Assembly (NCBI RefSeq): GCF_016907365.1
Contig: NZ_JAFBBV010000001.1
Span: forward strand, 1,860,001 to 1,924,000
Direction: 5' to 3'
DNA: 64,000 nt
DNA from: Oerskovia paurometabola
GTDB taxonomy: Bacteria; Actinomycetota; Actinomycetes; Actinomycetales; Cellulomonadaceae
Shown here: positions 49,011 to 56,267 of the stretch, piece after piece
Layout of the letters: each line of letters opens with the position of its first letter
Position numbering within the stretch: the first letter of the stretch is position 1
Made by a program: the position numbers and the translations under genes
Notes under the pieces: generated by a model
What the model was told of the DNA's origin: nothing
What the model saw: the letters and a program-made list of their open reading frames with translations, nothing else
Database searches by the model: none

Positions 49011-50956
49011 CGGTTCTCCTCCAGGTGGGTCGTGCCGGGGCGCAGCGCACGGTCGAGCAGGACGCCGAGCGAGCCGTTCATGAGGGTGGCCTCGGAGGCC
49101 CGCAGGGGCCTGCCGGACAGCAGCAGGGCGGTGACGTACAGGGACTGGGCGCCGGCCTCGAGGACCTGCGGGTCCGTCGTCGCGAGCAGCGACCTGACGG
49201 TCTCGTTGGTGTCGTTGAGCACGAGCCGCCGGGAACGGGCCGGACCCGTGAGCCCGGCGAGGACCTGGCCCCAGACGTCGTCCGCCGCGTCCGCGGTGGC
49301 CTGCGCCTCGCGCTCGTGGTCGCCGTCCCGGTCGTGCAGGAGCATCGCGGGCAGGGCCGAGGGCTCGAACGCGCGCACGATCGCCTCGCAGTCGTGCGGT
49401 GCGAGCGCACCGTCGACGGCCCGGACGGCGTCGGCGACCTCGAGCTCGCGCAGCGGGTCGACCTCCAGGAGCGCCTGGGAGACGTCGGTCGAGGTCACGG
49501 GGGCGAGGCGCCACTGCGGGAAGCGCCGCGAGACGCGTTCGAGCAGGTCCGCGTCGTAGACGTACCCGCCGTTGACGAGCCCGAGCCCCTGGGCCGCCGC
49601 GACCGGCGCGACGCGCCGGAACTCCTCGACGCTCGGGGTCCACAGGAGGCGGGCCCCCTCGGGCAGGGTGGCGGCCAGGTCCGTGAGCGTGCCCGTCCCT
49701 TCGGTGGTCTCGAAGGGAAGGACCCGGGCCGCGAGGTCGAGCATGTCGTCGTCCTGGAGGGCGAGCGCCCGGACGGCGAGGTGGTGCACACGCAGGAACG
49801 CACGGCTCGTGGGGGAGTGCTCGGCCAGCGTGGCGAGCGCCCACGCCCGGACCTGGGCGCCGAGGGCCTCGCGCGTCGCGAGCAGCACCTCGTCCTCGTA
49901 GAGCCCCTCGCGCGACGCGGTGGGGCGCAGCGCGGAGGCGTCCAGGACACAGCGGACGAAGAAGGCCCACGGGGGCAGGAGGTCGTCGACCCGCGTCCCC
50001 AGGAGCATGCGCTTGAGGTACACGCGGTGGCTCGACGGGGTCGTGGGCGAGACCGCGGCGGGCAGGACGTACGCGACGCCGGTCAGGCCTGCGAGGGGCA
50101 GGTCGAGGTCGATGCGCGCGAGCGGCGTGAAGCCGAGCGTCTGCTCGGCGTACCGGGTCAGGGCCGCCTCGCGCTCGGCGGACGACGCGTGCTGTTCCTT
50201 CCACGGGAGGTCCTTGCCGCTGAGCCGGCGCCAGACCGTGGGGGAGTCGACACCCGTCGCAGGGGTGGCCTCCGCGGCGACCGGGTCGACCCCGGACCCG
50301 GGGGACCCGTCCGTACCGTCGGTCGGGTCCAGGTCGAGACGGACCTCGACCTGGAGGTCGACAGGGAGCAGCGACCCGAAGTCCTGCGCGAGCGCCGTGA
50401 CGGTCTCCGGGGCGAGCCAGTGCTCCATGTCGCGGCGCGGACGCAGGCGGACGATGCTGCCCGGCCCTTCCGGGACCGCTGAGTCCTCGCCCAGCACCTC
50501 GGCCAGCTCGTAGCTGCCGTCGGCGAACCCGCGCCAGCGCACCGGAGCGGGGGCTGCGCCGTCGGGCAGGGGGCGCGCCGAGCGGGACGTGAGCTCGATC
50601 TCGTCGGCGACCATGAACGCGGACAGCAGTCCGATGCCGAACTGGCCCAGGAACTCCTCGCGGCCCGTGCCGAGCTCGACGTCGCGCTTGGAGCTGCGAC
50701 CGATCGTGGCCAGCAGCTCGCCGGCCTCGGCGAGCGTCAGTCCCACCCCGGAGTCCGCGACCTCGAGCCCGCCGTCGGGCAGCGGCCGCAGCCGGATCGT
50801 CGCCGGGGCGTCCTCGCCGGCGAGCCCGCGTCGCGCGGTGATCGCGTCCACCCCGTTCTGCAGGAGCTCGCGCAGGTACACGCGCGGGCTCGAGTACAGG
50901 TGGCGTGCCAGCAGGTCGACGACCCCGTGCAGGTCGACCTGGAACGTGCTCGTCAC
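49007..50956 (-). CDS. HSP90-like GHKL ATPase
   Basis: A 649-residue protein of the HSP90 superfamily but divergent. The N-terminal ATP-binding GHKL domain has Glu30 and Asn34 in YLRELLQNGVDAIT, Asp68 in VADSGVGLTLAE, the lid TIGRSSKRD, and LGQFGIGLLSAFMVADEIEL (residues 103-122). The middle domain retains VYLKRMLLGTRVDDLLPPW and LRPTASREGL with the catalytic Arg. The C-terminal third lacks a recognisable HtpG dimerisation domain. A Pro/Gly/Thr insert (about 208-232) interrupts the middle domain. The GTG start overlaps the YbjN C stop and the end overlaps the repeat-protein start, each by 4 nt. It is likely a specialised chaperone. Confidence 0.85.
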   Translation of the reverse strand: MTSTFQVDLHGVVDLLARHLYSSPRVYLRELLQNGVDAITARRGLAGEDAPATIRLRPLPDGGLEVADSGVGLTLAEAGELLATIGRSSKRDVELGTGREEFLGQFGIGLLSAFMVADEIELTSRSARPLPDGAAPAPVRWRGFADGSYELAEVLGEDSAVPEGPGSIVRLRPRRDMEHWLAPETVTALAQDFGSLLPVDLQVEVRLDLDPTDGTDGSPGSGVDPVAAEATPATGVDSPTVWRRLSGKDLPWKEQHASSAEREAALTRYAEQTLGFTPLARIDLDLPLAGLTGVAYVLPAAVSPTTPSSHRVYLKRMLLGTRVDDLLPPWAFFVRCVLDASALRPTASREGLYEDEVLLATREALGAQVRAWALATLAEHSPTSRAFLRVHHLAVRALALQDDDMLDLAARVLPFETTEGTGTLTDLAATLPEGARLLWTPSVEEFRRVAPVAAAQGLGLVNGGYVYDADLLERVSRRFPQWRLAPVTSTDVSQALLEVDPLRELEVADAVRAVDGALAPHDCEAIVRAFEPSALPAMLLHDRDGDHEREAQATADAADDVWGQVLAGLTGPARSRRLVLNDTNETVRSLLATTDPQVLEAGAQSLYVTALLLSGRPLRASEATLMNGSLGVLLDRALRPGTTHLEENR

Positions 50957-51453
50957 AGCGGCAGGTCCTCGACGAAGACGTTCGCGTCGTCCGCGTCCGC
51001 GTCCGGGTCGGGGAAGCGCTCGTCGAGCTGCTCGAAGAACTGCAGCCCCGAGTACAGCCCGCACTCGACGAGCTGGCCGAGCTGGTCGTCCGCCGCGCCG
51101 TGCTCCAGGTCGGTCGACACCTCGGTGTAGACCGCCACGTGCTCGCCCTCGACGCGCGTGTACACCTTGGGCCAGATCCTGCTCTGGTTGAACTCGTTGG
51201 CGACCGAGGTCACCCGGGCCTCGTCGGCGACCGGGAGCGTGCGGTTCCACCGTCCGCGGACCTGCAGGATCTCGTCCTTGCTCCCCATCACGAAGAAGTA
51301 GAAGACGTTCCCGTCCCAGCCTCCGCCGAGGTCGCCGTCGTCGTCGACCCCGTAGTTCCAGCCCTTGCCCGCCAGGAAGGCCTCGACCCGGTCGCGCGAC
51401 AGCGGAGCGTTGGGAGTCTGGGTCGTGTCGCCGGGCTTGGTGAAGTAGCTCAT
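50953..51453 (-). CDS. YbjN domain protein C
   Basis: A 166-residue YbjN-family protein, first gene of a coupled trio with the HSP90-like ATPase and repeat protein. Family segments: VEAFLAGKGWNYGVDDDGDL, KDEILQVRGRWNR, FNQSRIWPKVYTRVEGE and DLEHGAADDQLGQLVECGL, then a short acidic tail (DPDADADDANVFVEDL). ATG 51453 has GAGGAACGAG upstream. A TAGGCT about 90 nt further up on the minus strand may be its -10. All three YbjN proteins share DDQLxQ and CGL, so they are recent paralogues. Direct contact with the ATPase is suggested by gene coupling only. Confidence 0.82.
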   Translation of the reverse strand: MSYFTKPGDTTQTPNAPLSRDRVEAFLAGKGWNYGVDDDGDLGGGWDGNVFYFFVMGSKDEILQVRGRWNRTLPVADEARVTSVANEFNQSRIWPKVYTRVEGEHVAVYTEVSTDLEHGAADDQLGQLVECGLYSGLQFFEQLDERFPDPDADADDANVFVEDLPL

Positions 51454-51634
51454 GTCTCGTTCCTCGTCGTCGGTTGCCGCTGCGGTGCGGCGGCGAAGGC
51501 CGTGCGGGCGGGCTGCATGCCCCTGTCCGCCCACCCTGAGGAGCCTACGCACGTCCACCCACACCGGGACAGGGTGGATTTGTCCGACCGGGCCGAGCAC
51601 CCCGGCCGGTCGGGGGGCGGGCAGGATCGCCGGG

Positions 51635-51640
51635 TACGGT
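51635..51640 (+). promoter_or_regulatory. -10 box TACGGT, leaderless start of miaA
   Basis: TACGGT, 6 nt (TCTCGG), ATG 51647. It removes 65 upstream codons of the open frame. Confidence 0.6.
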
Positions 51641-51646
51641 TCTCGG

Positions 51647-52600
51647 ATGCTCATCGTCGCCGTCGTCGGCCCCACCGCGACCGGGAAGTCGGACCTCGCC
51701 CTCGACCTCGCGCAGGCCCTGGCCCCTGCCGAGATCGTCAACGCCGACGCCTACCAGCTCTACCGCGGCTTAGACGTCGGGACCGCGAAGGTGCCCGTCG
51801 ACGAGCGGCGGGGGATCGTCCACCACCAGCTCGACGTGCTCGACCCCACGAAGGACGCGTCGGTCGCCGACTACCAGGCCGCGGCCCGCGCCGACCTCGA
51901 CGCGATCGTCGCGCGCGACGCCCGCCCGGTCGTGGTGGGCGGGTCGGGGCTGTACGTGCGCGCGCTCCTCGACGAGATGAACTTCCCCGGCACGGACCCG
52001 GACGTCCGCGTCCGGCTCGAGGAGCGCGCCGAGCGGGAGGGGACCAGGGCCCTGCACGCCGAGCTCGCCCGGCTGGACCCCGCGGCCGCGACGTCGATCG
52101 GCCCGTCGAACACCCGGCGCATCGTGCGGGCGCTCGAGGTCATCACGATCACGGGCGAGCCCTTCACGGCGAACCTGCCGCGCCAGGAGTACGTCCGCCC
52201 GGCCGTGCAGATCGGGCTCGACTGCGACCGCGAGACGCTCGACGCACGCGTCGCGGGGCGCGTCGAGCGCATGTGGGCCGGCGGCCTGCTCGACGAGGTC
52301 CGCACGCTCGCGCCGCACCTGGGCCGCACCGCGGCCCGCGCGGTCGGTTACGCGGAGGTGCTCGCGCACCTGCGCGGGGAGATCTCGGCCGACGAGGCGC
52401 GCGAGCAGATCACCGCGAACACGCGCCGGCTGGCGCGCAAGCAGATGGGGTGGTTCGGCCGCGACCCGCGCGTGCACTGGCTCGACGCGCAGTCGCCCAC
52501 GCTGCTCGCCGACGCGCTCGAGATCGTCCGGGCCGCCGACGACGGCACCCTGGACGCGCGCACGGACGAGCGGCCGACGCGCCGTAGTCTGGGCTCATGA
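51647..52600 (+). CDS. miaA: tRNA dimethylallyltransferase
   Basis: A 317-residue enzyme that prenylates A37 of tRNAs, giving the substrate of MiaB. The P-loop GPTATGKS is at residues 8-15, followed by VNADAYQLYRGLDVGTAKVP, HHQLDVLDPTKDASVADYQ, GGSGLYVRALLD, NTRRIVRALEV, and the C-terminal tRNA-binding region with ARKQMGWFGRDPRVHWLDA. Its last codons contain the dapF -10, and the stop overlaps the dapF start (ATGA). Confidence 0.95.
   Translation: MLIVAVVGPTATGKSDLALDLAQALAPAEIVNADAYQLYRGLDVGTAKVPVDERRGIVHHQLDVLDPTKDASVADYQAAARADLDAIVARDARPVVVGGSGLYVRALLDEMNFPGTDPDVRVRLEERAEREGTRALHAELARLDPAAATSIGPSNTRRIVRALEVITITGEPFTANLPRQEYVRPAVQIGLDCDRETLDARVAGRVERMWAGGLLDEVRTLAPHLGRTAARAVGYAEVLAHLRGEISADEAREQITANTRRLARKQMGWFGRDPRVHWLDAQSPTLLADALEIVRAADDGTLDARTDERPTRRSLGS
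52585..52590 (+). promoter_or_regulatory. -10 box TAGTCT of dapF, inside miaA
   Basis: TAGTCT, 6 nt (GGGCTC), ATG 52597. It would allow leaderless expression of dapF independent of miaA. Confidence 0.5.
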
Positions 52601-53580
52601 GCCCCACGCCGCCCCGTGACAAGACCCGTTTCGCCAAGGGCCACGGGACCCGCAACGACTTCGTCCTGATCGCCGACCTCGAGGGCAGCCGCGACCTCGA
52701 CGCCGACCAGGTCCGGGCGCTCGCGGACCGCCGGTCCGGGATCGGCGGCGACGGAGTGATCCGCCTCGTCCCCACGGCCTACGTGCCCGAGTCCGCGCAG
52801 GTCCTCGCGGAGGACCCCGACGCGATCTGGTTCATGGACTACCGCAACGCCGACGGCTCGATCGCCGAGATGTGCGGCAACGGGGTGCGGGTCTTCGCGG
52901 CCTTCGCCGAGCGGCTCGGGCTCGTGGACCTCGCCGCCGCCGAGGTCCGGCCCGGGGCCGACGACGCGCAGGAGGCGCTCGCCGCTTCCCGCGTCCTCGC
53001 GGTCGGCACCCGTGCGGGCGTCAAGTACGTGCGCAAGGAGGCGAACGGCTGGTACGCCGTGGACATGGGTCCGTGGTTCCTGCCGGGCGGACGCACGGCG
53101 CTCGACGAGGGCTTCGACGCCGCGGTCGCGATCTCGGGCTGGGAGGTCCCGCGCCCCGCGCTGAGCGTCGACCTGGGCAACCCGCACACGGTCCTCGCGC
53201 TGCCGCAGGAGGACGAGCTCGAGGCCGCCGACCTCACGCAGGCACCGACCGTCTCGCCCGAGCCTCCGCACGGCACCAACGTCGAGCTCGTCGTCCCGCT
53301 CGGCGAGGAGGTCTCGGTCGACGGGACGGTCGTCGGACGGCTGCGCATGCGCGTGCACGAGCGCGGCGTGGGCGAGACCGAGTCCTGCGGGACGGGTGCG
53401 TGCGCCGCGGCGCTCGCGGTCCGCGCGTGGGGTGGGCCGTCCTCGCCCGACGTGTGGCTCGTGGACGTGCCGGGCGGCACGGTGCGCGTGACCGCGCTCG
53501 AGGGTGGCCGCGTCGAGCTCGCGGGCCCGGCCGAGATCGTGTTCGGGGCGGAGATCGACCTGGCGGCCTTCTCCCGCTGA
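52597..53580 (+). CDS. dapF: Diaminopimelate epimerase
   Basis: A 327-residue PLP-independent racemase that converts LL- to meso-diaminopimelate. The two catalytic cysteines are present: Cys93 in GSIAEMCGNGVRVFA and Cys264 in TESCGTGACAAALA. Also FAKGHGTRNDFV and DLGNPHTVL are conserved. The start overlaps the miaA stop and has its own leaderless -10. It supplies peptidoglycan precursor with DapA and DapB, both encoded 37-42 kb away in this window. A 17-bp repeat array follows the stop. Confidence 0.95.
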   Translation: MSPTPPRDKTRFAKGHGTRNDFVLIADLEGSRDLDADQVRALADRRSGIGGDGVIRLVPTAYVPESAQVLAEDPDAIWFMDYRNADGSIAEMCGNGVRVFAAFAERLGLVDLAAAEVRPGADDAQEALAASRVLAVGTRAGVKYVRKEANGWYAVDMGPWFLPGGRTALDEGFDAAVAISGWEVPRPALSVDLGNPHTVLALPQEDELEAADLTQAPTVSPEPPHGTNVELVVPLGEEVSVDGTVVGRLRMRVHERGVGETESCGTGACAAALAVRAWGGPSSPDVWLVDVPGGTVRVTALEGGRVELAGPAEIVFGAEIDLAAFSR

Positions 53581-53587
53581 CCGCGGC

Positions 53588-53678
53588 GCTGCGCTGGCCA
53601 CGGCGCTGCGCTGGCCACGGCACGGCGCTGGCCACGGCACGGCGCTGGCCACGGCACGGCGCTGGCCACGGCACGGCC
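53588..53678. repeat. Tandem repeat, 17-bp unit, about 5 copies
   Basis: CTGGCC recurs at 53594, 53611, 53628, 53645 and 53662, a strict 17-bp spacing. The first two copies read CTGGCCACGGCGCTGCG and the others CTGGCCACGGCACGGCG. It fills the gap between two convergent genes. Confidence 0.95.
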
Positions 53679-53727
53679 GAGCATCATGACGGGGCCCGAC
53701 GGCGTCGCGCACCGGTGCGCTCGGCGC

Positions 53728-54411
53728 TCAGCCGGCGCGCGCGACCTCGAGGACGCGGAACCCCTTGGCGCTCGCGAGCTTGCTCACCGACAGCTCGTCC
53801 TCGAGGTGCTCGTCGAGCCAGGCCATGAGCGAGTCCGCGCCGAGGTTGCGCTGCACCACGAGGTAGGCCTCGGCGCCGGGCTCGAGGCGCGGCAGCCAGT
53901 GCAGCAGCATGTCGTGCAGCACGTCCTTGCCGACCCGGATGGGCGGGTTGGACCAGATCGCGGCAAACCGGACCTCCTCGGGGACGTTCTCGGGGCGGAC
54001 CGCTCGGACGTTCTCCAGGCCGAGGCGGGCGGCGTTGCGTCGCACCAGGTCGAGCGCGCGCTCGTTGACGTCGACGGCCCAGACGGTCGCGCCGGGCGCC
54101 TCGAGCGCCATGGTCAGTGCGACCGGGCCCCAGCCGCAGCCGAGGTCCAGGAGGTGAGCGGCGCCGTCGGGCCCGGGCGTCACGGGCGGCAGGGCCGGGA
54201 CCGAGCGCAGGAGGACCTGCGTGCCGAGGTCGAGCCGCCCGGGCGAGAAGATGCCGGACGCGACCTCGACCGTGACCTCGCGACCCGCGAGCCGGACCGT
54301 GAGCTCGCGGCGCTCCTCGGCGGACGCGGGCTGCGCCGTGAAGTAGTGGTCGGGGGAGGGCTCGGGCGTCGTGCCGGGCGTCGCGTCGGCAGGCAGATCG
54401 GGTGGCGTCAC
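53728..54411 (-). CDS. RsmC-like class I methyltransferase
   Basis: A 227-residue SAM-dependent methyltransferase. Seen: YFTAQPASAEERRELTVRLA, the SAM motif LLDLGCGWGPVALTMALEAP, VWAVDVNERALDLVRRNA and the substrate motif WSNPPIRVGKDVLHDML. The NPP-I/F motif and layout fit the methyltransferase-small/RsmC family that modifies guanine in 16S rRNA (m2G), but specificity cannot be read. GTG 54411 is 8 nt from TAGGAT on the minus strand; the open frame continues upstream as low-complexity sequence into the hflX promoter. Confidence 0.85.
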   Translation of the reverse strand: MTPPDLPADATPGTTPEPSPDHYFTAQPASAEERRELTVRLAGREVTVEVASGIFSPGRLDLGTQVLLRSVPALPPVTPGPDGAAHLLDLGCGWGPVALTMALEAPGATVWAVDVNERALDLVRRNAARLGLENVRAVRPENVPEEVRFAAIWSNPPIRVGKDVLHDMLLHWLPRLEPGAEAYLVVQRNLGADSLMAWLDEHLEDELSVSKLASAKGFRVLEVARAG

Positions 54412-54646
54412 GAGGACAGATCCTATCGGCCGGTCCCCGGCCGCCGTGGTGGCCGGTCCTCCCGGGCGGCCGGTCGGCGCTGCGCCGTGAGACGAAACGC
54501 GGCCGCGCAGGGCGAATTGGTTCGCGTCGGGACGATCCGGCGTGCCACGCTTGTTGTACGACATGCCGACCGGAGCGACTCCGGCCGGACCGACCGGCCC
54601 AGGTCGCACGGACCCGGTGCCCGGACCCTCAGCTGAAAGGCGGCCC

Positions 54647-56176
54647 ATGACCCAGACCCCCGCGAACCCCACCCCTGAGACCGAACCGGAGACCGCGCGC
54701 CCCGAGCGCGACATCGCCGGGGACGTCGTGGCACGGGTGCTCGCACGGGCGGGTACCGCGCGCGCCGAGGGAGGCACCCAGCACTCCGTCTACGACGGGG
54801 AGCAGCTCGAGCTCGCCGAGCGCACCGCGCTGCGACGGGTCGCCAACCTGTCGACCGAGCTCGAGGACGTCACCGAGGTCGAGTACCGGCAGCTGCGGCT
54901 CGAGAAGGTCGTGCTCGTGGGCCTGTACAGCGGCAGCGGCGAGGCCGCGGCGACCGAGGCCGAGGTCTCGCTGCGCGAGCTCGCGGCCCTCGCGGAGACG
55001 GCGGGCTCCCAGGTCCTCGACGGCGTGCTCCAGCGCCGGCAGAAGCCGGACCCCGGCACCTACCTCGGCTCGGGCAAGGCCGAGGAGCTCGCGTCCGTCG
55101 TGGCGGTGAGCGGCGCGGACACCGTCGTGATCGACGGCGAGCTCGCCCCCTCGCAGCGCCGCGCGCTCGAGGACATCGTCAAGGTCAAGGTCGTCGACCG
55201 GACCGCGCTGATCCTGGACATCTTCGCCCAGCACGCGAAGTCCCGGGAGGGCAAGGCGCAGGTCGAGCTCGCGCAGCTCGAGTACCTCCTCCCGCGTCTG
55301 CGTGGGTGGGGTGAGTCGATGTCCCGGCAGGCCGGTGGCCAGGTGGGCGGGGCGGGCGCAGGCATGGGCTCGCGTGGCCCCGGTGAGACCAAGATCGAGC
55401 TCGACCGGCGCCGCATCCGCGACCGCATGACCAAGCTGCGCCGCGAGATCGCCGCGATGGCGCCGGGCCGCGAGACCAAGCGGTCCTCGCGCAAGCGCCA
55501 CGCCATCCCGTCGGTCGCGATCGCGGGCTACACCAACGCCGGCAAGTCGAGCCTCCTCAACGCCCTCACGGGCGCGGGCGTGCTCGTCGAGAACGCCCTG
55601 TTCGCGACCCTCGACCCCACGGTCCGCCGCGCGCAGACCGAGGACGGGCGCGTGTACACGCTCGCCGACACGGTCGGGTTCGTGCGGTCCCTGCCGCACC
55701 AGCTCGTCGAGGCGTTCCGCTCGACGCTCGAGGAGGTCGGCCAGGCCGACCTGCTGCTCCACGTCGTCGACGCGTCGCACCCCGACCCCGAGGGGCAGAT
55801 CGCGGCCGTCCGCCACGTGCTGGCCGACATCCCGGGCATCGACCAGGTGCTCGAGGTCGTCGTGCTGAACAAGGTCGACGTCGCGGACCCCGACGTCGTC
55901 GCACGCATCCGGGGGCGCGAGCGCCGCACGATCCTCGTCTCGGCGCACACCGGGCAGGGGATCGAGGACCTGCTCCAGCTCATCTCCGACGAGCTGCCGC
56001 GCCCCGACGTCTCGATCGACGTCGTGGTGCCCTACCACCGCGGCGACCTGGTCAACCGCGTGCACCTCACGGGCGAGATCGACCTCGAGGAGCACGTCGA
56101 GACCGGGACGCGCCTGCTGGGCCGGGTCGACGAAGGGCTCGCGCTCGAGCTCAACGCGGTCGCGGTCCGGGCCTGA
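54647..56176 (+). CDS. hflX: GTPase HflX
   Basis: A 509-residue ribosome-associated GTPase that rescues stalled or heat-damaged ribosomes. The N-terminal HflX domain (VVLVGLYSG, PGTYLGSGKAEELASVV, GELAPSQRRALE, DRTALILDIFAQHAKSREGK) precedes the G domain: GYTNAGKSSLLNALTGA, switch TLDPTVR, DTVGFVRSLPHQLVEAF, NKVD and SAHTGQG. ATG 54647 has GAAAGG upstream; an earlier GTG would add 35 residues with no family match. The gene follows miaA-dapF, as in mycobacteria. Confidence 0.95.
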   Translation: MTQTPANPTPETEPETARPERDIAGDVVARVLARAGTARAEGGTQHSVYDGEQLELAERTALRRVANLSTELEDVTEVEYRQLRLEKVVLVGLYSGSGEAAATEAEVSLRELAALAETAGSQVLDGVLQRRQKPDPGTYLGSGKAEELASVVAVSGADTVVIDGELAPSQRRALEDIVKVKVVDRTALILDIFAQHAKSREGKAQVELAQLEYLLPRLRGWGESMSRQAGGQVGGAGAGMGSRGPGETKIELDRRRIRDRMTKLRREIAAMAPGRETKRSSRKRHAIPSVAIAGYTNAGKSSLLNALTGAGVLVENALFATLDPTVRRAQTEDGRVYTLADTVGFVRSLPHQLVEAFRSTLEEVGQADLLLHVVDASHPDPEGQIAAVRHVLADIPGIDQVLEVVVLNKVDVADPDVVARIRGRERRTILVSAHTGQGIEDLLQLISDELPRPDVSIDVVVPYHRGDLVNRVHLTGEIDLEEHVETGTRLLGRVDEGLALELNAVAVRA

Positions 56177-56184
56177 GGTCGCGT

Positions 56185-56216
56185 CCGCCGGACCGGGCAC
56201 GCGCCCGGCCCGGCGG
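56185..56216 (+). terminator. hflX terminator
   Basis: CCGCCGGACCGGGC and GCCCGGCCCGGCGG pair with one wobble around ACGC. Confidence 0.65.
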
Positions 56217-56255
56217 AACCACGGGGGCGCGCCCGGCCGTGTCGGTGGCCCCACG

Positions 56256-56261
56256 TAGACT
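56256..56261 (+). promoter_or_regulatory. -10 box TAGACT, leaderless start of dinG
   Basis: TAGACT, 6 nt (TCCGGG), GTG 56268. No LexA box is seen near it. Confidence 0.6.
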
Positions 56262-56267
56262 TCCGGG

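Noticed and set aside
56185..56267. LexA box for dinG
   Set aside because: No CGAAC or GTTCG half-sites are found between hflX and dinG, so dinG does not appear LexA-controlled here.
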